The translations under genes were made by a program, and so were the position numbers. The notes below the pieces were generated by a model. That model was not told the origin of the DNA. It searched no databases and saw only the letters and a list, made by a program, of their open reading frames with translations. From Pedobacter sp. UBA1654 (GTDB taxonomy: Bacteria > Bacteroidota > Bacteroidia > Sphingobacteriales > Sphingobacteriaceae), in NCBI GenBank assembly GCA_002320935.1, contig DCLG01000027.1, positions 15,807 through 30,404 of the forward strand: DNA of 14,598 nt. The letters are read 5' to 3'. The stretch's first letter is position 1; each line of letters starts with the position of its first letter. Below, one piece after another: positions 1 to 8,800 of this stretch.

Positions 1-876
1 AAAAGCTTCATAAACATGGGACTGTTCGATCTTAAAACCAGCTGCATTCAGCTGTTCTACTGCAGCGATTACTGCCGGGATATTATACTTCTGGTAATGA
101 CCACTAAGGTCCAACACCAGGTCTTTGTAAACCAGTTCATCACCTTTATATACAGAGAGCATAAGCTGATTTGATGCATTGCGAAGATCCTCAATCCGAT
201 ATTTTTGAGATGCGAACTGAAGCGTCGTACCTGCTTCTGCTGCTTTAGCAATGAAAACCGCTTTAGTTTCGGCTGCATATTCTCCAACGATCGCAGGAAC
301 ACCTGGTTTGATGATTCCTGCTTTCTCAAAGGCAATTTCCGGAAGCGTATCCCCTAATATATTCGTATGATCGAGGCTGATGTTGGTAATGAGCGAAAGC
401 TCAGGATGAATGATATTTGTTGAATCCACCCTGCCACCCAGTCCAACCTCAATGATGGCCACGTCAACTTCTTCAATCGCGAAATAAGAGAAAGCCATCG
501 CTACGGTGACTTCAAAAAAGGAAGGTTGAATCTTTTCGATGATCTTCAGCTGTTGTTTGACGAATGCCGTTACGAAAGATTTAGGTGCCATTTTTCCATT
601 GATGCGAATTCGCTCACGGAAATCTTTGAGATGGGGGGAGGTGTACAAGCCGGTTTTGTAGCCGGCTTTTTGAAGTATCGCAGCAAGCATGTGGGAGGTA
701 GAGCCCTTGCCGTTTGTGCCGGCAACATGTATGCTTTTAAAGGTATCCTGAGGGTTCCCAAGGCTTTCACAAAGTGCCAGGGTATTTGTTAAATCTTTTT
801 TAAGCGCTGCTTCTCCGATTTTGGTAAACATTGGAAGTTTACTGTAGAGGAAATCCAGTGTCTCTGTATAGTTCAT
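1..876 (-). CDS. folC: Bifunctional folylpolyglutamate synthase/dihydrofolate synthase, 3' end outside window
   Basis: Cytoplasmic ligase of the Mur-ligase superfamily that joins glutamate to dihydropteroate and to folates using ATP. I translated 292 codons from ATG at 876 to the window edge without a stop. The usual family length is about 420-430 residues, so roughly the C-terminal third is missing here. The P-loop GTNGKGS lies at residues 53-59, after the sequence HVA, at the place expected for FolC. Further on, YTSPHL and the stretch IIEVGLGGRVDSTN match the family, as does the run SLITNISLDHTNILG. The start gives the typical short helix (MNYTETLDFLYSKLP) before the P-loop. It begins 22 bases after the tonB-like stop codon with no obvious Shine-Dalgarno sequence, so it is probably the last or a late gene of the envelope operon. 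No functional link with the envelope genes is evident. Confidence 0.95.
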   Translation of the reverse strand, partial: MNYTETLDFLYSKLPMFTKIGEAALKKDLTNTLALCESLGNPQDTFKSIHVAGTNGKGSTSHMLAAILQKAGYKTGLYTSPHLKDFRERIRINGKMAPKSFVTAFVKQQLKIIEKIQPSFFEVTVAMAFSYFAIEEVDVAIIEVGLGGRVDSTNIIHPELSLITNISLDHTNILGDTLPEIAFEKAGIIKPGVPAIVGEYAAETKAVFIAKAAEAGTTLQFASQKYRIEDLRNASNQLMLSVYKGDELVYKDLVLDLSGHYQKYNIPAVIAAVEQLNAAGFKIEQSHVYEAF

Positions 877-898
877 GAATTATAAATGAAGGAGAAGA

Positions 899-1714
899 TT
901 ATTTCACCTTGAAGTTGAATATTACTACGCCAACCTGCACGTCAGGAGCATTTTCACTTTGATTCAGACGTGCGCCCATAACTGCGTCCTTACATTTCTG
1001 CCAAAGCTCACGATCGTTTAAGGTTGTGCCTTTTACACCTGGAACAGCATTGATAACGATGCCTTGTTTGTTAATAGATATACGCACAGCAATTTTACCT
1101 GTTTTCTGTCCATCATCCTGAGGGGTAACCAGATTGGTGAAGCGTCTTAGTGCAATCGGCGTTTCTCCGAAACCCGATCCACCTTCACCGTAATTATTGG
1201 ATAGGGGATCTCCATTGATACTGCCCTGGTTGCCAGGCGTACTGCCAGTACCATCGCCTTTGCCCGTTCCGGTACTTTTCTTGCCTTTGTACAATGCATT
1301 TTGATTGATTGTAGGCGTTGCAGGCTTTTCTTCTGCAGCTGCCGTTGGCGCTGCGGTACTCGTGGATTTTTTGGTGTTTACCGCTACAGCTTCTTCAGTT
1401 GATTGGGTCTGGATCTCTTTAGCACTGGATTCCACAACACTCTTGGTAGGTTCCTGCGGTACTGGAACAACCTTATCAGGCATTTCATTGTTGGCATTCG
1501 GATCTGCTGATGGTTCCTCCAAACTTGTGTAATCCGTACCCATACCTTCAACAGAGGTTCCATAGTTTACGACAATACCACCCATCCCTGCTTCTACAGG
1601 AGGCTCGAAGGTTCCGATGGCTATGAAAAAGCTTAGCGCAAGAAAAAGCGCCATTATCCCTGTCGAGATGGCAAGCGCTTTTGGGTAATTATTTTCTTCC
1701 TCGTGGTAGATCAT
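899..1714 (-). CDS. TonB/TolA-like energy transducer protein
   Basis: A 271-aa inner-membrane protein of the kind that couples an ExbB-ExbD proton channel to the outer membrane. It has a short cytoplasmic N-terminus, one membrane segment at about residues 13-33, and a long low-complexity periplasmic region. That region is rich in Pro, Glu, Ala and Thr at about 65-135 and in Gly/Ser/Asn at about 143-184. A compact C-terminal domain covers about 205-271 (KIAVRISINKQGIV at its start, VVIFNFKV at its end), the pattern of a TonB_C-like fold. The Tyr-Pro motif that usually opens the TonB C-terminal domain and the Trp-Lys-Pro-Gly signature are not visible, so it could equally be a TolA-type transducer. 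Its ATG overlaps the stop of the exbD-like gene by one base (TAATG), indicating translational coupling. The partner is probably the barrel protein of the same operon, by inference. Confidence 0.82.
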   Translation of the reverse strand: MIYHEEENNYPKALAISTGIMALFLALSFFIAIGTFEPPVEAGMGGIVVNYGTSVEGMGTDYTSLEEPSADPNANNEMPDKVVPVPQEPTKSVVESSAKEIQTQSTEEAVAVNTKKSTSTAAPTAAAEEKPATPTINQNALYKGKKSTGTGKGDGTGSTPGNQGSINGDPLSNNYGEGGSGFGETPIALRRFTNLVTPQDDGQKTGKIAVRISINKQGIVINAVPGVKGTTLNDRELWQKCKDAVMGARLNQSENAPDVQVGVVIFNFKVK

Positions 1715-2115
1715 TATTTCTTCGGTTCTACAGCCAAAACAACTTTCAGCTTCAAGTGATTTGCAACATCAAAAACCTGCATGGTATTCTCAATAGAAAC
1801 ACCTCGCGCAACATATAAGACGATTGTCAGATCCGGAGATGCCTTCTGATAGTTTTCAACTTCAGCCTGCAAAGCTTCCAGGTTAACTTGTTTTTTCTCT
1901 ACGAAGTACTCCAGTTTCTCACTAATGGAAACGGTAATGGTCTTCTGAGCATTTGATTGCTGACCTGATTCTGATCTCGGCAGCAACAGCTTCACAACCT
2001 GTGGATTTACCACGGCAGACGCCAGCAGGAAGAACAACAACAAGAAAAACATGATGTCATTCAGCGCTGATGTATGAACTTCGACTGTTGCTTTATTTCT
2101 CTTACGTAAATTCAT
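1714..2115 (-). CDS. exbD: ExbD/TolR-family biopolymer transport protein
   Basis: A 133-aa single-pass inner-membrane protein, the stator partner of ExbB. A basic cytoplasmic N-terminus (MNLRKRNK) is followed by a membrane helix at about 18-37. This helix contains LNDIMFFLLLFFLL, in which Asp20 matches the membrane Asp required for proton movement in ExbD/TolR. The remaining roughly 95 residues form the periplasmic domain, ending in a strand (LKVVLAVEPKK) as in TolR/ExbD. The length is normal for the family. It overlaps the exbB-like stop by one base (TAATG) and its own stop overlaps the next start the same way, so the three proteins are probably made in fixed proportion. ExbD and TolR cannot be told apart from sequence alone; I use exbD as the family name. 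Confidence 0.9.
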   Translation of the reverse strand: MNLRKRNKATVEVHTSALNDIMFFLLLFFLLASAVVNPQVVKLLLPRSESGQQSNAQKTITVSISEKLEYFVEKKQVNLEALQAEVENYQKASPDLTIVLYVARGVSIENTMQVFDVANHLKLKVVLAVEPKK

Positions 2116-2825
2116 TATTTACCCGGCTCTTCTAATAGGTCAATAAACTCAATTGAATCCGTTTCCATACGTAGGATGATACGGTCAACCATCATATTCA
2201 GGATGTGATAAAGCACATATGCAACGATACCAATTACCAAACCACTTGCTGAAGTAATCATTTTAACATAAAGACCTCCTGATATTGTACCAATTTCGAT
2301 GGCGCCTTTGATGGATACATCATGGAAGATCTGGATTACCCCAATAATGGTACCCACGAAACCAAGCATCGGTGCAATACCTGCAATGATACCCAGAATA
2401 TTGATGTTCTTTTCCATTTTGGAAACCTCAAGTTTACCAACGTTTTCAATTGCACCTTCAATCTCTTTAATTGGACGGCCAATTCTTCTAAGGCCTTTTT
2501 CAAGCATCCTGCTTAAAGGAGAACGGTTATTTCTGCATACTGTTATGGCATGGTCCAGTTTTCCTTCATGGATATACTGTTTGATTGACAACATTAGATT
2601 GGCTTCACTTTTAGAAGCATTTCTGATGGTGATATAACGTTCAACGAATATTACCAATCCTAAGAATGCAAGTAAAGCCAGCGGGATCATCACCCATCCC
2701 CCCTGAAATAACAGGTCGATAAAATGGATCTCAGCAGGTGGAGCTGCAATCACCTGGTTTGTCAGGCTTGTGGTATCAGTTAATTGTGTTGCTGTGTCTA
2801 CGGTACCTTGTAGCAATGTGATCAT
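2115..2825 (-). CDS. exbB: MotA/TolQ/ExbB-family proton channel protein
   Basis: A 236-aa inner-membrane channel subunit that uses proton motive force with ExbD. Three membrane segments are visible: about 43-62 (WVMIPLALLAFLGLVIF), about 142-166 and about 187-212. The second segment carries the family hallmark APMLGFVGTIIGV, where Thr159 is at the place of the conserved pore Thr. A cytoplasmic loop of about 75 residues lies between segments 1 and 2 and contains the usual SPLSRMLEKGL stretch. An N-terminal extension of about 35 Thr/Gln-rich residues precedes segment 1. The third segment reads GGLYVKMITSASGLVIG; the Glu commonly found at its entry in ExbB/TolQ seems to be Val187. The gene starts 1 base after the stop of the SPOR-protein gene and overlaps exbD by one base. 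Confidence 0.92.
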   Translation of the reverse strand: MITLLQGTVDTATQLTDTTSLTNQVIAAPPAEIHFIDLLFQGGWVMIPLALLAFLGLVIFVERYITIRNASKSEANLMLSIKQYIHEGKLDHAITVCRNNRSPLSRMLEKGLRRIGRPIKEIEGAIENVGKLEVSKMEKNINILGIIAGIAPMLGFVGTIIGVIQIFHDVSIKGAIEIGTISGGLYVKMITSASGLVIGIVAYVLYHILNMMVDRIILRMETDSIEFIDLLEEPGK

Positions 2826-2826
2826 A

Positions 2827-4059
2827 TTAATGTTGTTTGTTTTTGTAAATGTATAAGCCTTTAATCTTCAATTTTTCAGCTAATCTGTCACGTTCAGCTT
2901 TAGCGGTATGCTCGTCTTTCAATGTGGCGATGCTCATTTTTAATCTTTTACCAGGCGCATTCTGCACCACTTTGGCTTTGATACCGCTTCTCTTCATGAG
3001 CTCTATAAACCAGCTCGCCTCTTTTTCATTCAGAACGGAAGCGCCAATAACTTCATAGGTTATTACCGTATCTGCTGCCACACGGTTTGTTGGCAATACG
3101 GATTTAACACTATCTGTCCCAGGTGCTTTTTCCATCTTCATCTTTGCGGCAGCAAGACTGTCGGCTTGCGCTGCAGAATCCAAGATCTCCTTTTCGCGCG
3201 CCACACGGGCAAGGCTATCTGCTTGCTGGGTTCCTGAAGTCACAGCTGGTACTGTAGGTTCCTCGGTGAAGGAACTGGACACCCTTGGATACAGATAATA
3301 TGCTGCAACACTTAACAGCAGAATTCCAAGAAGGATGAGGGCAACTTTGGTCAGTAGCGAACCACTTTCTGTTGGTCGTTCTTCCTTAATGGTGTAATTA
3401 ATACGGTTTTCAATTATTGGGCGGCGGATCTCATTCAGAAGCTGTTCATTCGTTTCTTTACCAGGGTTTTCCTCTTCCAACAGGTTCTCTGTAATGATCT
3501 GTTCCTGCTTTGTAAGCGGTGCGGCCACTGGTCTTTCTTCCTCTGCAGGTGGTGTTTCCTCAACAACAGTACTTACCGGAATTGTTACCGGGATAACCGG
3601 GGTTGCAGGAATTATTGTCACAGGAGGTTCTACTGGTGGCACTTCTTTTACCGATGATTCTTCTTCAACAGGGGGTAAGCCAAAGAAATCGCGACCTGGT
3701 TTAAAGTCAGCATTTTGTTCCAGAACAATTGAGCCGCTTTCCAGTCGTAGTCGGCCGATGGGCGACAGGTCCGCATACCCTGTATCATTCAACTGTTGAC
3801 TGAGGTTTATTGCGAATCGGCTTACCGCATCAGCGGCAACTTCCCGGCTCACATTTTCCTTTGTTACAAGCTCGTCAATCAGTAAACCCGTTTCCGTAAT
3901 TTCCTTTTTAAAGGCTGTAGTAGATCCTGGAGGCAGGAATGATCTGCTTATGCTATCATATCTGCCCGGAGATTTCTTCTTATAAATGGTTCCAAAGCCA
4001 TCGATACCGACTTCTTTGTGGAACTGAATCAACCCAGCTACGTACTTTACTATCTCCAT
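2827..4059 (-). CDS. HU/CCDC81-like plus SPOR domain single-pass membrane protein
   Basis: A 410-aa protein with three parts. Residues 1 to about 125 resemble the paired HU-CCDC81 domains of Bacteroidota (VGIDGFGTIYKKK early, then a second unit with ISRSFLPPGSTTAF and a conserved RRDFFGLPP-like end). Residues about 132-235 are a disordered Pro/Glu/Val-rich linker. A membrane helix lies at about 236-255 (TKVALILLGILLLSVAAYYL). After an Ala/Asp/Lys-rich, probably helical stretch, a SPOR domain covers about 333-408 (YEVIGASVLNEKEASWF through KGLYIYKN). SPOR domains bind glycan strands of peptidoglycan lacking stem peptides, so the C-terminus should be periplasmic and the HU-like part cytoplasmic. 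What the HU-like part binds is unknown. Only 1 base separates it from the exbB-like gene, which links it to the motor genes. The domain assignments come from reading the sequence, not from a profile search. Confidence 0.85.
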   Translation of the reverse strand: MEIVKYVAGLIQFHKEVGIDGFGTIYKKKSPGRYDSISRSFLPPGSTTAFKKEITETGLLIDELVTKENVSREVAADAVSRFAINLSQQLNDTGYADLSPIGRLRLESGSIVLEQNADFKPGRDFFGLPPVEEESSVKEVPPVEPPVTIIPATPVIPVTIPVSTVVEETPPAEEERPVAAPLTKQEQIITENLLEEENPGKETNEQLLNEIRRPIIENRINYTIKEERPTESGSLLTKVALILLGILLLSVAAYYLYPRVSSSFTEEPTVPAVTSGTQQADSLARVAREKEILDSAAQADSLAAAKMKMEKAPGTDSVKSVLPTNRVAADTVITYEVIGASVLNEKEASWFIELMKRSGIKAKVVQNAPGKRLKMSIATLKDEHTAKAERDRLAEKLKIKGLYIYKNKQH

Positions 4060-4112
4060 CGGGGTAAAAATAAATTATAATTCTATAGTAAGCAATTAAT
4101 AAGCAAAAAGCA

Positions 4113-5813
4113 CTAGAATGAGTAGGAGATACCTCCAAAGACATTTATACCAATGTTATCGTAGTATAAGAAGCGGCTATTGTTCGTGTTCAGCAGGTTA
4201 TTAACTTTCAGGAATGCACCAAATTGCTTATTGATTTTATAGTCTGCACCCAGGCCAAGATCAACAAAGCCTTTCATGGTTACGATGTTTTCAATTGAGG
4301 GATCAGGAAGCACATATTGTGCTTCTGGCTGGGCGGTATAAAGCTTGGCTTTACTTTCACCCTGCATATACACTGCTGCATTAAAGCTTAGCTGCTCATT
4401 AAAGTTAAAGAGCAAATTAGAGCTTAAACGTGCCTGAGGTTTGAACCAGCTTTCGCGCTCAGCAGCCGGCTTGTACTGCTCCATGGTCAACCCTCCGGTC
4501 CAGCGTAAAGCGTCGCTTACCTGAACTGTGATCTCCCCATTGATTCCAGTTAGTTTCATGTCACCAAAATCATAGATCACGTCAAACGTGTTCACCGCAT
4601 TGAAGTTGTTGACATACAAAGGAAGGTCGGTGATCTTTTTATGGTACGCTTTTATTTTATAGCCGAAACCAGGACCGCCTGTACCTTTAATACCTGCTGT
4701 AATACTTAATTTTTCGATGGTATTCTGAATTCTGATATTCTGATTCAAAAATGGATTCTCATCTGTAAAAGCTTTTAAGGTGTTCTTGTTCACGTCGCCT
4801 TTCAACTCTCCGAAGATTTGCAGATACTCAGGTACCAGGGTGAAGTCGGCAGTCACCAAAGGAAAAATCCTGCTGCTTGAGAATTCACCAAACTCTTGTA
4901 CAAAGTTAATACCTGCATTGATCTTAACACCGCTTGCCTGTAAACGGATGTAAGGATTTAAACGTAACAGGTTATTGGCAATTTTGACCGTAGCGTTTTT
5001 AGTCGATCCAAAGTCAAGGCCTGCAGCAAGCCCCAGGTTAAAGCTTTGAATTCTTTTGTTCAGGTAACCATTAACGGTGATGGCGTTTTCACGTGCCTCA
5101 TACTTATCACCCCAGAGGTAGCCATTAATTTTTGCCGCATAACTTAAGGCATCTTCATCAGTGCTGTAGCGGTTTACAACTTCGCCTTCTGCTTCAATGA
5201 AATTGAAAGCTTGTTTAGCTGGATCAAGGTTAAAATCCGGGCGTGATGGATCCTGTCCGTAAAAGCGCAGGCCATTGCGCTGATAGTTTACACGGCCGCT
5301 AAAAGTTGCCTGATCTGTGATGCTTCTACCGAAGACACTTAACTCTTGCTGGTTGAATTTCTGACCCGGCAATTTACCTTCCTGACCAAAATGTCTGAAA
5401 TAGGCACCCGCCTGCAAGGCTTCATCTTTGCCGGTATTAAGATACGCTTCCAGCAGGGTAGTGGTTGCATTACCAAAGCCGCCTTTCGCATAGTTGTTGA
5501 TCAGTTCTTCTTCACGGGCTGCCGCAAGTTGCTGTGCCTGAAGTTTGTTGATGTCTGAATTTAATTCCAGTCTTCTGTCTGTCAAGGCATAGTTGAACTT
5601 CGCTTTATAATCCACCACATCGTTAAGGTCAGGGCTTCTTCTAAGTTTCACCGCTTCAGCAAGAATCGGTTTGTATGGTCTTACAACTTCAATTTCCTCG
5701 TTGATGGTTTTTTCATCGGTCTTTTCAGTTGTTTTAACATCCTGCGCTTGCGCAGCCAGACCTGCGGAACCAACCAGAACCAGAGTAGTATATATTAGTT
5801 TATTGAATTTCAT
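4113..5813 (-). CDS. Outer-membrane beta-barrel protein, TonB-dependent-receptor-like
   Basis: A 566-aa protein with a clear Sec signal peptide: a basic start (MKFNK), a hydrophobic core and an AQA|QD cleavage site after residue 23. The reading frame runs 23 codons further upstream into the preceding gene, but only the ATG at 5813 puts the signal peptide at the N-terminus. The mature protein opens with an acidic stretch and the motif INEEIEVVRPYKPIL, then a helical region. From about residue 115 to the end it shows alternating hydrophobic/polar beta strands (AGAYFRHFG, FSGRVNYQRNGLRFYG, FGAFLKVNNLLN). It ends in Ser-Tyr-Ser-Phe, fitting the C-terminal beta-signal of outer-membrane barrels. 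Phrases such as KINKQFGAFLKVNNLLNTN are typical of TonB-dependent receptor ends, but no plug domain is visible and it is short for that family. It lies 10 bases after the TPR gene. Confidence 0.8.
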   Translation of the reverse strand: MKFNKLIYTTLVLVGSAGLAAQAQDVKTTEKTDEKTINEEIEVVRPYKPILAEAVKLRRSPDLNDVVDYKAKFNYALTDRRLELNSDINKLQAQQLAAAREEELINNYAKGGFGNATTTLLEAYLNTGKDEALQAGAYFRHFGQEGKLPGQKFNQQELSVFGRSITDQATFSGRVNYQRNGLRFYGQDPSRPDFNLDPAKQAFNFIEAEGEVVNRYSTDEDALSYAAKINGYLWGDKYEARENAITVNGYLNKRIQSFNLGLAAGLDFGSTKNATVKIANNLLRLNPYIRLQASGVKINAGINFVQEFGEFSSSRIFPLVTADFTLVPEYLQIFGELKGDVNKNTLKAFTDENPFLNQNIRIQNTIEKLSITAGIKGTGGPGFGYKIKAYHKKITDLPLYVNNFNAVNTFDVIYDFGDMKLTGINGEITVQVSDALRWTGGLTMEQYKPAAERESWFKPQARLSSNLLFNFNEQLSFNAAVYMQGESKAKLYTAQPEAQYVLPDPSIENIVTMKGFVDLGLGADYKINKQFGAFLKVNNLLNTNNSRFLYYDNIGINVFGGISYSF

Positions 5814-5823
5814 TTCTGTGTGC

Positions 5824-8800
5824 TTATTTAATATTTTCCAGTTTCTCTTTTGCCGTAGGAACAATCTCGTCATTACCTTCATAGTTGTCGATCAAACTCA
5901 ACAGGGTACTCTTCGCCTGCAGGTTATCTTTGGTAGCCACATAGTTGTCGGCAAGCAACAGGAAGGATTTCGCAACCCAATAATCATGTGAAGCCATGTT
6001 GTTGATCAGGTCAAAACAGGTTTTCATTGAGGTCTTGTAATCCCCTTTGGCGTACTGTATTGCTGCCAGGTTGTATTGGGATTCAGCAGCAGCAGCTGTT
6101 TTAGTCTTCGATACGACGTTTGTAAATGCTTTTACAGCAGCAGTAGTATCTGTTTTTATTAAATAAGCTCTTCCTGCGTATAGATCAGCACTGTTCTTTT
6201 CTTCTTCAGACGACTTGTCTGATTCTTTAATCAGCTGCACGTATTTAATGATATCATCTGGCATGTTTAAAGCGCTGTAAGCCTTTAGCAAGTTGTTGAT
6301 CGCGTAGGTATAATGCGCCTTATAATCTGATGTTGTTTCCAGCCTTTTTAGATAAACAATTGCTTCGTTATATTTTTTATCCTTTAAATAAAGCTCAGAA
6401 ATGCTAATTAATGATCTTTCGGTATAATCACTGGTCCAGTCATTGAGAATGTATTCATAGTCCGGAATAGCATCTGCGGGACGACCAGTCTTTACAAGCG
6501 ATTCAGCCCTGATGAAGCGGCCTTGTTTATCATGGATCGGCTTAGGGAACTTATCAAAGTAGGCATTTACCGCTTCTACAGTACCCTGAGCATCACCTTT
6601 CAAATAGCGTACGTTAGCGGCCTGGAAAGCGATGTTATCCTGTTCAGCCACACTGTAGTTTCCAATTGGGGTGGTCGCTGCATAATCAATGAATCCTTGA
6701 GAATCCCCTTTATCAATGTAAATGTTTTTGATTGATTCAAGTGACTGCTTAGCCTCCTCGGTGCTACCATACTCATTAATAACCTTCTTGAAGGTTTCAG
6801 CAGCTGCATCGTCCTGGTTTTGGTTGTATTGAACAAGACCGATAGTTACCAGAGCCCTCGGGATATAGCTGCTATTTGGATACTTTCTGATAAGGCCTGT
6901 CAGATCATCTTTAGATCTGTCCAGATCGCCTTTATTGAAGTAAGTATAAGCCATTTCGAAGCCTGCATCGTCAGCATAGTTGGAACCTGGGAACTGGGCA
7001 AGCAGACTTTGCATGGTTGCAATTTTCGCATCATCCTGGCCCTGCAAACCTTGGATCATTCCACGTTGAAAGAGTGCATAATCTTCACCCGTAGCTTTCT
7101 CGTTGATGATTCTGTTATAGTTTGAAAGCGCATTTTCATAGCTTTTACTTACGAAATAAGCATCTGCAAGTCTGATTCTGGCATCGTTAATGGTTTTAGA
7201 ATCCTTATCGTTACCGTTCAGGAAACGCTCAAAGTAGTTTGCGGCCTTGCTGTATTTTTCATCTTCAAAGGCTGCGTATGCCAGTGCGTAGTTTGCATAG
7301 TTGTACACTTTGGTTTTACTGGCTTCTGGCATAGAGAGAAACTTTTCGAAGTTTTTTACTGATTCACCAAACTTTCTAAGTTCATAACCGGCCTCTGCCA
7401 TCCAGTAGGTAGTTAAGGCCGTAATTTCTCCGTCCTCGGTGAAGTTTAGTGACCTTAAGAACATGGATAATGCGTTCGGAAAAGCACGCTCATTATAAAA
7501 CTCCAGTCCTCGGAAATAAGTTACTTTCTGATAGGCTTCTCTGGCTTCCTTAGTTTTATTAGGAATGGGTTCAAGAATATCGATCGCAGCCTGATAGTTT
7601 TTACTGCTTAAGAGGATTTCTCCAAGTAGCGTCTTCGCTTCGTTAATCCTTTTCGATCTTGGGAACTGTTTCAGAAAGCTCTGTGTAGATTCCAAAGCCT
7701 GGGAGTTAAAGGTCAGCTCATAACTTAGTTTAGCATAGTTCAGCCATGCATCTTCTTGTACAGTTTTATCAAACTCGAGTCTGGATGCCCGGAAAAAAGC
7801 GCTTCTTGCTTTTTCCTTGTTTCCAAGTTCAATGAAAAGCTTACCAAGCGTGTTCATCCCGTTTTGCAGGTATACATCATCCTTTGTGAGCTTCTCGAGA
7901 ACTGCTACTGCTTCTTTGTTCTTTTTAAGCTGGTAAAGTGTGTACCCATACTGGTATATGAATAGGTTGTTTTGTACGCCATTCGTGTTTTTTGCGTAAA
8001 AGTCACGAAAATAAAGTTCTGCATTCTTGTAGTCTGACTTCGCGAAATAGGAAGCTGCAATAAGGCTCAGCATCTCTGTTTCATATTCCTGCTTTGTAGA
8101 TTTCAGAATTGGTACGGCATAAGAGATTACATCATCATACCTTTCATCAAGGTAATACATAGATGTAATATAATATGGATAGCTTGACTCGTAAGTTGGC
8201 GATCCTTGCAGTTTTTCGAAATTAGACAGAGCGGTCTTATATTCTTTATTCAGATAATTGATGTAGGCGAAATAATAGGTGGCACTTTCCTGAAAGGGCG
8301 AATCCTCTTTTTTGACCGCCTCAAAAAGAGGCTCGGCACGCTCAATATCATTTAGCTGAAAGTAAGCGTACCCTTGTTTAAACTGGTACTCTAAACGCTG
8401 TTTAGCAGACAGGGTAGAAGGGTCTGTTTTCTCGAACCATTCCAATGCTTTTGTATAATCTTTCTGGTCGAAATAAGACTTTCCAACATGGAAAAAAGCC
8501 AGCTTTGTATTTGGGTTTAAAGGATGGTCTTTGATAAAGTTTTGGAACAAGGCCTCTGCATCGCCATTACCCAGTTCCAGTGCACAAACGGCCGCATAAA
8601 ACTTGGCATTTTCCCTAAGTAGAGATAACTCTGCATTACTCTCTTGCTGGGTGCCAGGTTTCTGTCTGATCTGCTCAACCAGTCTGAACTGTTGGGCAGC
8701 AGCGACGTATTTCTCGTTATTAAGCAGCTCTAAGCCAGTTTGGTAGTTTTTATTTAGGTTTACTATATTACTAATTTGCGCATATCCGGCGGAAAGGTTT

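Noticed and set aside
526..792. Plus-strand open frame of 88 codons inside folC
   Set aside because: It is antisense to a strongly conserved gene, including the P-loop region, and its translation resembles no known protein.
5814..5882. In-frame 23-codon extension of the barrel protein
   Set aside because: It overlaps the end of the TPR gene and would bury the signal peptide; the ATG at 5813 fits better.
6820..7125. Plus-strand open frame of 101 codons inside the TPR gene
   Set aside because: Antisense shadow of the helical-repeat coding sequence with no domain and no start signals.
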